This document shows, in pieces, positions 10,701-19,429 of a stretch of 26,725 nucleotides of DNA; positions within the stretch are counted from its first letter, which is position 1, and each line of letters begins with the position of its first letter. Origin of the DNA: Bodo saltans (lineage: Eukaryota > Euglenozoa > Kinetoplastea > Eubodonida > Bodonidae); the NCBI GenBank assembly GCA_001460835.1, contig CYKH01001791.1, positions 1 through 26,725 of the forward strand, given 5' to 3'. Made by a program: the position numbers and the translations under genes. The notes under the pieces were generated by a model. It was not told the DNA's origin. It did not search any database and saw only the letters and a list, made by a program, of their open reading frames with translations.

Positions 10701-11903
10701 GCGGGAGTGTATGTTGGCGGAGTGTTTGGCAACACAATTGTTATCGTTGGGTCCACTGGACTACGATATTTTGTTGGTCAACTTTTGCAGCGAGCCGACG
10801 TAAGTAGCAACAAACCACCATTGTGGTGGGGTCGAATCGTTCATCGTTTGCGATCACTTGCGCCGCCATCGGGCCCCGTGACGCTGTCGTGGACGGCGTA
10901 CATGTTTTTGCTGTGCCCCACAGTGTCGCTGTGCGTCGCTCTTGCCTCAGATGAGACATTACCTTCGTCTGCTCGATGGCTTGGCGGCGTGATGCTGCCT
11001 CTGTGGCTCGTGCCGTGGACAGGAGCGTTCTTTGGGCTGTGCTGGTGCGGTGCGGCGTTTGCCTTCCGCAGTGTAACAAAAGAGACCAAACCGCACGGCA
11101 CAAAGCGGCACGTCGCATTTACCTCAGCTGCTGCACGATCTCGGCATTTGTTCTCGTTGCCCACGATTAGAGAGACCCATGATTGGCTGTTGGAGGCACA
11201 GGAGGAACTTGTCCCTCGCCGCGGGTCGAAGCTGCGGAGCCTCGCAAAAGAACAACTGCGTAGGTTTGGATCTGTCTTTGCAGGCTATCGAGCTGCACGA
11301 TACTGGTGCTTCAACGTCGAGGTAGGGTTTGCGATCGCCACCGGTGCCGCTACTGGCCTGATGCTGCGGCAGATGGGCAGCACGGATCCGTGTGCTGGGT
11401 CCGGGTGGGCGTGGGCTGTGGTGGGTGTGGGCGTAGTGGAGACGACGGCCGCGGTTGTGCTGAGAGCGTTTGCGCTTCGATTAGAGCTCGCGGTATTTGT
11501 CGCTGTGATGGTGTTCACGATCCTCTCCGAGATCGTTGCGCTGCTTAATCCAAACGCGGTGGCTGAAGCGAACGCACTGTCGATCGTTGCTGCGGTGCTG
11601 CAAATATTGTCCATGTTGTACAGCGCCTTTGAACATTTCCGACTTCGACATCGAACTAACGGAGAGCAGCTAAGGCCATTGCAGGCTGTTGGCACTGCCT
11701 TCCAGCAACCTGAGCCGAAAAGCGACTATTTGAATGCGCACGCATTACGAAGCCTATCCAGCGGTGGTTTATCCACGTCAACATTCCTCAGCGCGACTTT
11801 ACTACGAACGACAGTCGCTAAACGTTCTACGGTTTCAGTTGAGTCTTCGTTGGAGAGTTTGGTGTCCCTTATCTGTGAAGCACAAGATGGGACTCGACGT
11901 TAG
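7752..11903 (+). CDS. Paralogue A: large polytopic surface glycoprotein, the only intact array member
   Basis: 1383 residues from an ATG (a second ATG follows at once). A hydrophobic signal peptide spans about 5-22. It is followed by a motif shared by all copies, T-T-T-x-x-x-S-N-T-x-Y. The ectodomain to about residue 900 has degenerate strand-like repeats of the type N-V-x-I-x-V-x-x-S and many N-x-S/T sites, suggesting a beta-helix or beta-solenoid. About eight membrane segments follow, near 911-940, 982-1007, 1044-1064, 1076-1100, 1190-1205, 1218-1240, 1243-1265 and 1274-1293. Between segments 4 and 5 lies a basic loop ending F-G-S-V-F-A-G-Y-R-A-A-R-Y-W. The tail ends in S-L-E-S-L-V-S-L-I-C-E-A-Q. 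I do not recognise a named family. The plan recalls T. cruzi DGF-1 (large repetitive ectodomain plus C-terminal membrane segments), but this is architecture only. A surface or endomembrane location is inferred. Confidence 0.8.
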   Translation: MMRISSVLVIWMLCPAFLLSELIPCSSVTLTTTVLQSNTNYFIEDCFVPDLPPSAGGGFTPILHPFTGYLSPSHLTLTNVSITVRNSNVVPTVHMESIIPGLPGVAVNNIYVALIGVQATWPVGLAPAVVDSVLSVREIPFVNVSLELRSCVLNFSLPSTNAWILPVFAWFRPPVRLDLTQYGESSQVTIIITDSHIYTFCDNRVRSDLFVFEVPGNDTITNVLVDIVNSSLSFRAIVWRMYPVAVINIVGRDDCVAGIGSTTNTSISNVVIRVCNSSDLTAIGILPIDIGPPQFPIVTAALFYVRASRCSHVYVVIADIRSEVALVRSLLLPSLSPVTYTNTKLTAALVHLDIVTSLSHVTFHCSNTVAALTSVSKAYVLLAGSFVFATLTVHDVNITVANIYVRAIIVSGNSGESGKEAICIGFDSFGTVGNIMINIEHSTLRTAAAVDGGPQSVAAAVLLNSASSHVQIRVVGVILDASTNPGTISFVGVSGATVALFIAVSSIVIVNGNAQNFSVYVYNSRLHFQSLFNCPIGTLLRFTSTAAEIVFIPGIITTAVVDVKGCDILLVNLSGGFGGTPALLISAGGSWDANFVGVVGTVTQKIAYAGLPTVVLPLVGALSPTSGVTSSIFDSVHITILNTSISASINNTGSSNATSTVSTANLMISILSLYATTMRNTASVLISDSTAFLARGGVSTNAWKTCQRPLIITPGGSTASVVAISGTTIFESGTRISVARVAGVVGPLICGYSLVPNPAKLTLEPNTSISFAYVSSSGTEDESSVFGLASASTASSIFTVVVVADSTLQSPYGIDLSFSSLCGFGYLAGPSSSVSSTMPATLTLLCNTWSPTPLAELLTLSETRLSALLVKTPSPGSDWDASCPAVSMTVTDTPAMIMVPQQRLPVSVKAASSVLVGGAIWFGSLLGGTVGGVHGIQAAMLLLRVQLLCEESDSPSTTGSVMTPVDLCCDLSTSPTQLTTPGYAGVYVGGVFGNTIVIVGSTGLRYFVGQLLQRADVSSNKPPLWWGRIVHRLRSLAPPSGPVTLSWTAYMFLLCPTVSLCVALASDETLPSSARWLGGVMLPLWLVPWTGAFFGLCWCGAAFAFRSVTKETKPHGTKRHVAFTSAAARSRHLFSLPTIRETHDWLLEAQEELVPRRGSKLRSLAKEQLRRFGSVFAGYRAARYWCFNVEVGFAIATGAATGLMLRQMGSTDPCAGSGWAWAVVGVGVVETTAAVVLRAFALRLELAVFVAVMVFTILSEIVALLNPNAVAEANALSIVAAVLQILSMLYSAFEHFRLRHRTNGEQLRPLQAVGTAFQQPEPKSDYLNAHALRSLSSGGLSTSTFLSATLLRTTVAKRSTVSVESSLESLVSLICEAQDGTRR

Positions 11904-12500
11904 TTAGCCATCTCTCCATTGGGTCCATTGCTTGGTTCGTTCAGGAATGGTTGCTTCATTGATGTTTTTTTGTTTTGTTTTGTTTTGAATTAACACACAT
12001 TTTCTGTTTTCCAACTTTTTCATTCAGTCTGCACGTGTCACCATCACATTCATTCTTCCCTGTTAAACTACTTTCTATTCACGCTCCCAGTTTGTTCCTG
12101 ATGTTCAATCCCTAATGCTTTCACTCAGGTGTGCTGCTCTCGGTCACAATATGAATGACAAAGGACATCGTTCATCCAACCATTATTGTTTTGTTTTTAT
12201 TATTTTACTAAAGTTTTTTTTTTATTTTCTTTCGTGAACTTAAGATGCATCAATGACCCGCGCATTACTGCGTGAAGCGTCTTCAAGACAAACTGTAGAA
12301 CAGCACGTGTTTTTAGGTGTGGCGAAGCTGCGTGGCGAACATGTGAGTAAAACCGTTTTTCCTGAGAACATCATGATCCCTTGTGCTTTGGCTGATTAGC
12401 GATAGTGAAAGGAAACTGAGACACCATTTTACCAGAAGGTTTGTGGTGCACGTTTTGCGAAGCGGCAGAAACACTAGTAGCAAGCACAACCTTATCACCT
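11904..12500 (+). other. Intergenic region between paralogues A and B
   Basis: No gene is visible. It contains a (TTTTG)n-like run at 11965-11987. A block around 12020-12055 containing TCACCATCACATTC reappears in the 3' flank of B at 14415-14428. A T-rich tract at about 12214-12233 is followed by AG at 12243-12244, a possible trans-splice acceptor for B. In the frame of B a TGA at 12417-12419 rules out a start upstream of it, and the first in-frame ATG is 12501. Confidence 0.5.
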
Positions 12501-12523
12501 ATGCTTGGGTCAGCCTTTGCAAT

Positions 12524-12562
12524 TGTTGTGGTGTCCAACATGCCATGTTGGACACCACAACA
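12524..12562. repeat. Perfect 39-base palindrome (19-base arms, 1-base centre)
   Basis: Left arm TGTTGTGGTGTCCAACATG at 12524-12542, one C at 12543, then the exact reverse complement at 12544-12562. It lies inside the start of paralogue B, where other copies have signal-peptide or early mature sequence. As RNA or single-stranded DNA it would form an uninterrupted 19-bp hairpin with almost no loop. Confidence 0.97.
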
Positions 12563-13575
12563 TCATCGTGGGTTATCAGAGCGAATTCTTTGCAGTGATG
12601 CAACAACAACACTTCAGTCCAACACGGAGTATCTTTTAGAGGTTCAGCGCGTTGCATACCCGGTCATTCCGGTGGCCTTATTGCCCTTCATGCAGCAGTT
12701 GGGTGCCATGCGAGACACCACCAATGCATCTGTTCTCGATGACACCACGATCACAATTGCGAACACAAGTATCTACTCGATTGACAGTGCCCCAGATAGC
12801 CCTCCCTCTGAGACGGTCAGTCCTGTGATCACCATAGTCGGTCTCCATGCCACCACTATGCGCAACACTACCTCAGTGCTCATATTTGATTCCGCTGCGC
12901 TCCTTGGAGGAGACACCACCTTATTAATAAACGCCTGGAAAACATGTCGAAGACCGCTGATCACCGTACCTGGCGTAGACACAGCGTCCGTCCTCGCCAT
13001 TTGTGGGACCACAATATTTGAGTCTGGCACGCGTATCGCTGTAACTCGTGTGGCTGGTGTGGTGGGCCCACTGATTTCAGGATTCTCGCTCGTGCCCAAC
13101 CCAGCGATGCTAACATTGCGACCGAACACAACCATCACTTTCGCGAGTGTGTCCTCGAGCGGCCTCGGCAACGAAGGCAGTGTCTTCGGCCTGGCATCGG
13201 CATCAACTGCATCGAGTTTGTTCAGTGTCGTGGTGGTTGCCGATTCTACCCTTCAAACTCCTTACGGCATCAACCTCTACTTGTCGTCGTTATGCGGCTT
13301 TGGCTATCTTGTGGGGCCAAGTAGCATCGTATCCTCAACCATGCCGGCCACCCTAACGCTACTTTGCAATACGTGGTCACCAGCTCCACTGGCCGAGCTC
13401 CTCACTCTCAGCGATGCTCGCCTGGCTGTTGAAGGCATCGGAGGAACTTGTTCCTCGCCGCGGTGAAAAACTGCGGAGCCTTGCGAAGGAGCAGCTGCGG
13501 AGGTTCGGATCTGTCTTCGCGGGCTACCGAGCTGCACGCTACTGGTGCTTCAATGTCGAGGTGGGGTTTGCGATC

Positions 13576-13661
13576 AAAAAAAAAAGGTCTGATGCTGCGG
13601 CAGATGAGCAGCACGGATCCGTGGGTCTGATGCTGCGGCAGATGAGCAGCACGGATCCGTG
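13576..13661 (+). repeat. A10 tract followed by an exact 38-bp tandem duplication in paralogue B
   Basis: Ten A's at 13576-13585 stand where A and D have about 20 bases of coding sequence between GCGATC and CTGATG. The 38-bp unit at 13586-13623 is repeated exactly at 13624-13661. Both changes destroy the frame between membrane segments 5 and 6. Confidence 0.95.
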
Positions 13662-14153
13662 TGGTGGGTCCGGGTGTGGGTGTGGGGATCTTGGAGACGA
13701 CGACTGCGGTTGTGCTGAAAGCGTTTGCGCTTCGGTTAGAGCTGGTGTTATTTGTGTCCGTGATGGTGTTTACTATCCTTTCGGAAATAATTGCGCTGCT
13801 GAATCCAAACGCGGTGGACGCAACGAACGCACTGTCTGTAGTTGCAGCGGCGCTTCAAATGGTGTCCATGATTTACGGCGCCTTTGAACATTTCCGACTT
13901 CGAAATAGAGCTGAAGGAGAGCAGTTAAGGCCGCTGCAGGCCGTTGGTACAGCCTCCCAGCAAGGACTTGAATGCGCTTGCGTTGGAAAGAAGCGTATCT
14001 GGTGGTAAGTCACAGAGCGCATTCTTGGCGCCAAGATTTCTCAGTGCGGCTTTTTTACGACCGACAGTTGCTAAACACGCAACGGCTTCCGTTGAGTCGA
14101 CGTTGGAGAGTTTGATTTCCCTGATCTGTGAAGCACAAGATGGGAGACGTTAG

Positions 14154-14742
14154 CCATCTGGGACGGTCCCTCTGTTTTGTGGAGATAACTCGACCTTTCG
14201 GTAGTCAACGGATTTTTTGGACCTGTGTTATTTTGCTCTGAATTCCAAATCAGAAATCAGTCATGAAATGAACTTTCAGGCTGAGGTGGTCCTACATATT
14301 TTTTTCTGTTTGAAGAGTATCCCTTTCTGGCGTGGATGTTCTTGTTTCTTCCATTTTTAAATTTGAATTTACGCTTATTTACTGTTTTTTGACGTTTTCG
14401 TTCATTCTGAACGTTCACCATCACATTCTTACAACGTTTAACTTGAACATTTACATGTGTAAATCACCTTCCCGTTCCCAGCGCTCGTTATTATTGTTTC
14501 CCAGACGGTTGCTCTGGATCAAATTGCACAAGCATAGTATTCAGCAGTACTTTGTGCTCTCTGTTTCACATTTCTTCCTACAAATTCCGTTTGTTTACAT
14601 GCTTGAAAAAAAAAGAACCCAATAACATGTACGACTGCTTCAAACCCCCTTTCCGCCAATTATCTTGCTGTGTAGAAGTCCGACTAAAAAAAGAGACAAG
14701 ATACATAATGACACGAAACGCAGAGCGTTAAGTCGATTCACA
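14154..14742 (+). other. Intergenic region between paralogues B and C, with acceptor-like signal
   Basis: T-rich and without a convincing gene. It keeps a 3'-flank block related to that of A (14400-14440 against about 12023-12055), showing that UTR sequence was copied with the gene. A pyrimidine-rich stretch at 14645-14670 is followed by AG at 14674-14675 and 14677-14678, a putative trans-splice acceptor 65-68 bases before the ATG of C. Confidence 0.5.
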
Positions 14743-17700
14743 ATGCCACCTGCCTCCTTCGTAGCATTGTACCCAAAATGTTTTGCGAACTTTCGATCTA
14801 CTGTTGGTCACGTCACATTCACACTTCTTTGGTGGCTGCTATTCTCCGCGGTCATTGTTTTCATTCACGGAGCAACCACCATGTCGTTCATTGAAATTCC
14901 ATGCGACGTGAACATGATCAACATCACCACCACCATGGCGTCCAACACTACTTACCTGATCACCAACTGTACGCTTGATGGCTTGCCACCAACATTTGAC
15001 GGCGGTTGGATGCCACCTATCCACCGCTTCGAGGCAATGCTTTCCACTGTGGCACCTCCTTCTAGTCTCATGAATGTGCGGATAATGGTGCAGGGGGGCA
15101 ACGTGTTGCCTATTATCAAGATCTGGCCTGCAGTAGGAATTGCCGGCCCTGTGTCGACGTTGCTGTCGGTGATCAACGTGTCGGTGGAGCTTGTCAACAT
15201 TTCTGTTGAGTGGCCTGCAACGATTGCGCCGAACGTTGTCGATAGTATCTTTGCTGTGCTATTTGCGTACATGAGAAATATCTCCTTGACTCTGCGAGAC
15301 TGCTCGTTGGAGTTACACTACCCCAGCTCCCTTGTGATGAATTCAAACCCAATCCTGTTGTGGATTCTTGGTCCTCTACTTCTGCTGTCCGACGACAGTG
15401 GCACAACAATCAACATGACGTCGAGCGGCGTGAGTCTTTTCGTAGCTGCTTCACGAGTAGTGATCCACAGTCAGCGGAACACGACGCCGTCTCGCTTATT
15501 TTTGCTCGAAATGTTGGCCGGGGGCGTCCTGACGAATGTGACAATTCTCGTCACCCAACAGTCCACCGTCACAATTCTCGCAAGCATCTGGTTCCACTTA
15601 CAAACTGTGGCCGTCATGGGCGTTCAATATCAGAGGAACGCCGGCTTCATTGCCGCCGACTCACAAATGTCCCACGTCAATTTTCGAGTGTCGGACAGGT
15701 CTATCATCACATTAGTGGGGATATTACCTCTTGAGGGCACCACGCCAATCAACGATACCGACGTCACGCTGATGTGCATGCAAGTGTCTTCTTGCAGCGA
15801 TATTTACGTTGGTGTTGAGGGGGCGAGTTTTTTGAATATGACCCTAGTGAGATCGACGGTCGGCGAAGCGTCGTTGATGGCAATGACCGTTCGACGCCAC
15901 CGGGCCACAATAGCAAGGTTCGATGTCGCACAAACAGCCCAGCACGTACGGTTAGTCTGCAGAAACTCCACCACCTTGCTTCGTGCAGCGACAAAGGCAA
16001 TTTTATTTGCAATTTCTGCACAATTCATGGTGGACGTGAATGCAACCATATCTCACGCTGTTACGACGCAGGAAGCGACGGCTGGGCTTGCTGGGCAACA
16101 AGGTAAGGTAGCAACCTGCGTGACGCTGTCATCGGGCGTCACGAGTACAGAGTTTGGCAGCACTCCCATAGGAATCCAAGGCTCGGTGATACATGTGGAG
16201 CACACACGTATTCACGTCGTTGTAGCGGCAGATGGTGCCTTGAACAGTGCAATCAGTACTGTGTATCTTGCATCTGATAATGTGTTTACAGAAACGGGAA
16301 TTTTTGTCGACAACGTGACGATGGTGTCTTCTGTTGTTGGCTCAACCCTCTCGCCCTTTATGTTTGGTGCTGCCCCGTTGTCCATCTCTGTATTGTTGTT
16401 CACGTCGACATGCACGTTGGTGTGGTTGAGTGGCAATGTGACAGCAGCAGCGGTCGACGTGCAGCAATCACGTCTGGAAACTGCGCAACAATTCCTTGTT
16501 GTGGGATTCTCCGCCACTCAGTTGACCGCCTCAGTTGTATCAATCCTGTTCGTACCTGGCGCTGTAGCTTCGTCGACGATTGTCATCACGGACTGCAATG
16601 TTGTCATGACTGTTGTCACAGGGGCTGAGGACGACGGCAGAGGAGCATTTGGTGCAAACCCACCACTACCTGCAGGTTCTACTCAAGGCTGGAATGGCAA
16701 CATGGTGAACATTATCGCCACGATGACCCAACGTGCCGCGTCTAAAATGATCAACGCGGCGCCGAGCGTCTTGACAGCCTTCCTCAGCTCCGCATCGAAC
16801 GCCACCTCGTTGTTCGACCGAGTGCTGATTGTCATGTCTCGCGTCGTGATTTCTCCCAGCACTTTGCCGAAGAATCCCTCGTTTTTGGGACAGAGTGTGA
16901 GTGTGATCGTGTCCATGTTAGGCCTTGCCGATACGACATTGCGCAATGTTGTCGTGAATATGACCAACGTGTCTGTGTTTTCTACCACCGCCACCGAATT
17001 AGGCGCCGTGTCGGACATGCGATCATGCACGAGGCAAAATATCACGGCGTTAGGCTTTGGGCACGGCTTCGCCTCATTGATATCAATCCTAGGCCAATGC
17101 ACAATGGCATCCAATACCACTGTTGTTGTGAATGGGGCGGCTGGAGTTATGGGCCCGGCGATATCTGGGTATTCTGTGACGCAGAACGCGGCGGCACTAA
17201 CGCTGTAACGCTCCGACGCAAGAAGTCTCATGCAGTTCCAGGGCATTGTCGCAAGGGGCGTGGAGAGCGAGGGCAGTATTTTTGGAAAGCACTGCTCGTC
17301 ACAGACAACTAGTAGCTTTGTGATTGATGTGATGATGACTACCAGCGTATCATCATCGTCAACATTCACAAGGACCGGCGGCATTTCCTTGTCGCCTATC
17401 CTGTCTTTACATTGCAATGTATGGGCACCAGTGCCCCTCGCAACTTTGCTGGAGGTGAGCAGCCCTCAGTTGCCATCTGCGTACGTGGCAACGCCGCTGC
17501 CTGGGAATGATTGGGATGCTTCCTGCCCTCAGCTACTTGTGGAAGGAGTGTCACACACCACCACCGCCTTCCCAGTCATTGCCCCTCCCACATATCCAAT
17601 CCCTGCGGTCCGCTCTGCAACGTCTGTGATCACAGGAGCTGTCATTGCGGCTGGATCGCTGGTTGGTGTGGGCAGTCAAGGGGGAGGCGTGCATGGCATT

Positions 17701-19029
17701 CAAATTGCAATGCTCGTGATACACGTGCAAACATTGTGCGCTGCTAACGAGGGGAATGTCAATCATGGCGAGGAGGCGTCGATTGCCACACCAGACGACC
17801 TGTGCTGCGACCTTGGGACGAGCCCAACACAGCTCAGCTTTGATGACTACGGTGGCGTCTACTTAGGAGGCGTCTTGGGGAATACAATACTCGTGATGGG
17901 TTCCACGATGATGCGGTTCATTGCGGGCAAAATGCTGCTGAGGCTGCCACAACTCGACGAGAAGGACCCAAACTGCGTGAAGCGCATCCTTCGCCACATG
18001 CGATCCCTTGCACCACCATCAGGCCCAGTGACGTTGTCGTGGACTGCTTACATGTTTCTATTGTGCCCGACGGTGTCGCTGTGCGTTGCTCTTGCGTCAG
18101 ACGGGACGATGCCAGCGTATGCTCGGTGGATGGGTGGACTTGTGCTGCCGCTATGGTTGATGCCATGGGCTGGAGCTTTTTTTGGTCTGTGCTGGTGGGG
18201 TCGTCGCGTTGAGTTTGCCTTCTACGGAGAAGCCCAGCGCAAACGCAAGCAACAGTCTTCGACGCGGAAGGCGCAGAAGGAAGCGAGGACGACGACTACA
18301 TTCTTTGGTAACGTGCACGACTGGCTGCTGAAAGAGACAGAGGAGTTAAAACCATTGCGACGACATGCGTTGCAAGCAGCAAAGCAACTTCGTTTGTTTG
18401 GATCCGTGTTTGCAAGCTACCGCGCTGCTCGGCATTGGGCGTTCAACGTCGAGGTGTTCTTTGCCTTTGTCGCAGGAACCATTGCTGGGCTCTTCTTACT
18501 GCGCGCCAGCAGTGCCCTGTGCTCAGGGTCGGCATGGGGATGGGCGGTGGTAGCGGTAGGGATCGCGGAAACGACAACTGCGGTGGCATTGCAGGCCTTT
18601 TCTCTAAGACTTGAGCTCGTGTGCTTTGTGTTGGTGATGTTATTCACCATTGTGTCAGAAATCGTTGCCCTTGTCTATCCAGATGAGTCGGATGCTGCAA
18701 ACGCGCTCTCCACTGTTGCTGCGGTCCTGCAAGCGTTCCTTATGATGTATGGGGCATTGGAACACTTTCATTTGCGCCTTCGAGTGCGAATTTCTCTTAG
18801 CGGTGCCTTTTTCAGTGCAGGCCGTGGGCACGCACTTGGGGAATTTCATTTGGAAGCTCTGCCGAAATTATCTCCGGCACTCACCATGACGCGACACACT
18901 CAGCATCAACCCCTGGCATTCGATGGAAGCGACAAAACCTCACGTTTTAGATCGAGGGAAGAGGCACTTGAGCGACTTTTAAAATTGATTTGCGAGTCGC
19001 AGAATGTGCGGCCGCTTACCCACGAATAA
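14743..19029 (+). pseudogene. Paralogue C: near-intact membrane-protein copy with one premature TAA
   Basis: Starts at ATG 14743; no upstream in-frame ATG follows the likely splice acceptor. It would encode 1428 codons to the stop at 19027-19029 but for a TAA at 17206-17208 (codon 822). Downstream codons are in the same frame and match the family. Paralogue D has CAG at the equivalent position, so a CAA/CAG-to-TAA change is likely. A hydrophobic signal or anchor lies at about residues 24-44, then the T-T-T-x-x-S-N-T-x-Y motif, the ectodomain repeats with many N-x-S/T sites, the G-V-H-G-I-Q segment near 17690, C-C-D-L-G-T-S-P-T-Q near 17808, and the membrane segments. The tail ends in L-L-K-L-I-C-E-S-Q. 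If not read through, translation gives a secreted or signal-anchored ectodomain fragment. A second reading is that the short product is real. I favour a young nonsense mutation. Confidence 0.8.
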
Positions 19030-19429
19030 AGCAACGTGCACTATTCATTAATTCATTTCCGTAAAAAAACAAAACAAAACGCAAGCCGTTTTGTTATCTT
19101 CAATTTGCTCCAATGTTGTTAGAATCGCTTTCGTCCTCCCTCCTGTGGTACCTGCCTTCGCTCACTCCGCCAGAGTCCCAATCATTTTCTTCATACTAAC
19201 TACACTGCCTCCATTCACATGAGTTTGATTTCCGTTTTATTTTGGTGCGTTGCGTCACTGAGCTTCCGAGGGTAAAATAATTTACAGCACCTGTGTTTGA
19301 TAACCCCTTCTACTTTGTGGTTGTGGAGCCTTGTTTGTATGAGCCACCTGCGCACGGCCATGAGAGATTTTTGTTTCTGTATTTTTACTTTTTCTCAGTT
19401 AGCGCTTTAGAAACTGGTTGAATGCACCA
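19030..19429 (+). other. Intergenic region between paralogues C and D
   Basis: No gene is visible. It contains a (CAAAA)n-like run at 19063-19080 just after the stop of C. A T-rich tract at about 19368-19396 is followed by AG at 19397-19398, a putative trans-splice acceptor 32 bases before the first ATG in the frame of D. Confidence 0.5.

Larger units (their letters stand above)
12501..14153 (+). pseudogene. Paralogue B: internally deleted, frameshifted copy of the membrane-protein family
   Basis: Frame-open from ATG 12501 to 13466, then out of frame to the family stop at 14151-14153. After the S-N-T-x-Y motif, about 1.7 kb of ectodomain present in A is missing: the sequence jumps to the part matching A near 9565. 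From about 12840 to 13430 it is very close to A. At about 13426 a second deletion, about 0.84 kb by comparison with A, fuses this to the loop before segment 5, removing the first four membrane segments and shifting frame. Then ten A's (13576-13585) replace about 20 coding bases, a 38-bp unit is duplicated, about 14 bases are missing near 13675, and about 20 more near 13965. The tail motif L-I-C-E-A-Q survives. It is a recombinational remnant; no functional membrane protein is expected. Confidence 0.85.

Noticed and set aside
7752-11903. Firm assignment of the family to T. cruzi DGF-1
   Set aside because: Only the general plan matches. I cannot show sequence homology without a profile search, so the name was not used.
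13576-13585. A10 tract read as a retroposon tail
   Set aside because: No element body, target-site duplication or reverse-transcriptase sequence is nearby. A filler or gap artefact is simpler.
14332-14625. 97-codon hydrophobic frame between B and C
   Set aside because: It begins at GTG, is T-rich and lies in UTR-like sequence; no family or motif is visible.
16683-17417. Long open frame on the minus strand (244 codons)
   Set aside because: It lies opposite paralogue C, whose + strand frame shows family conservation. The minus frame has no recognisable motif and is a shadow.
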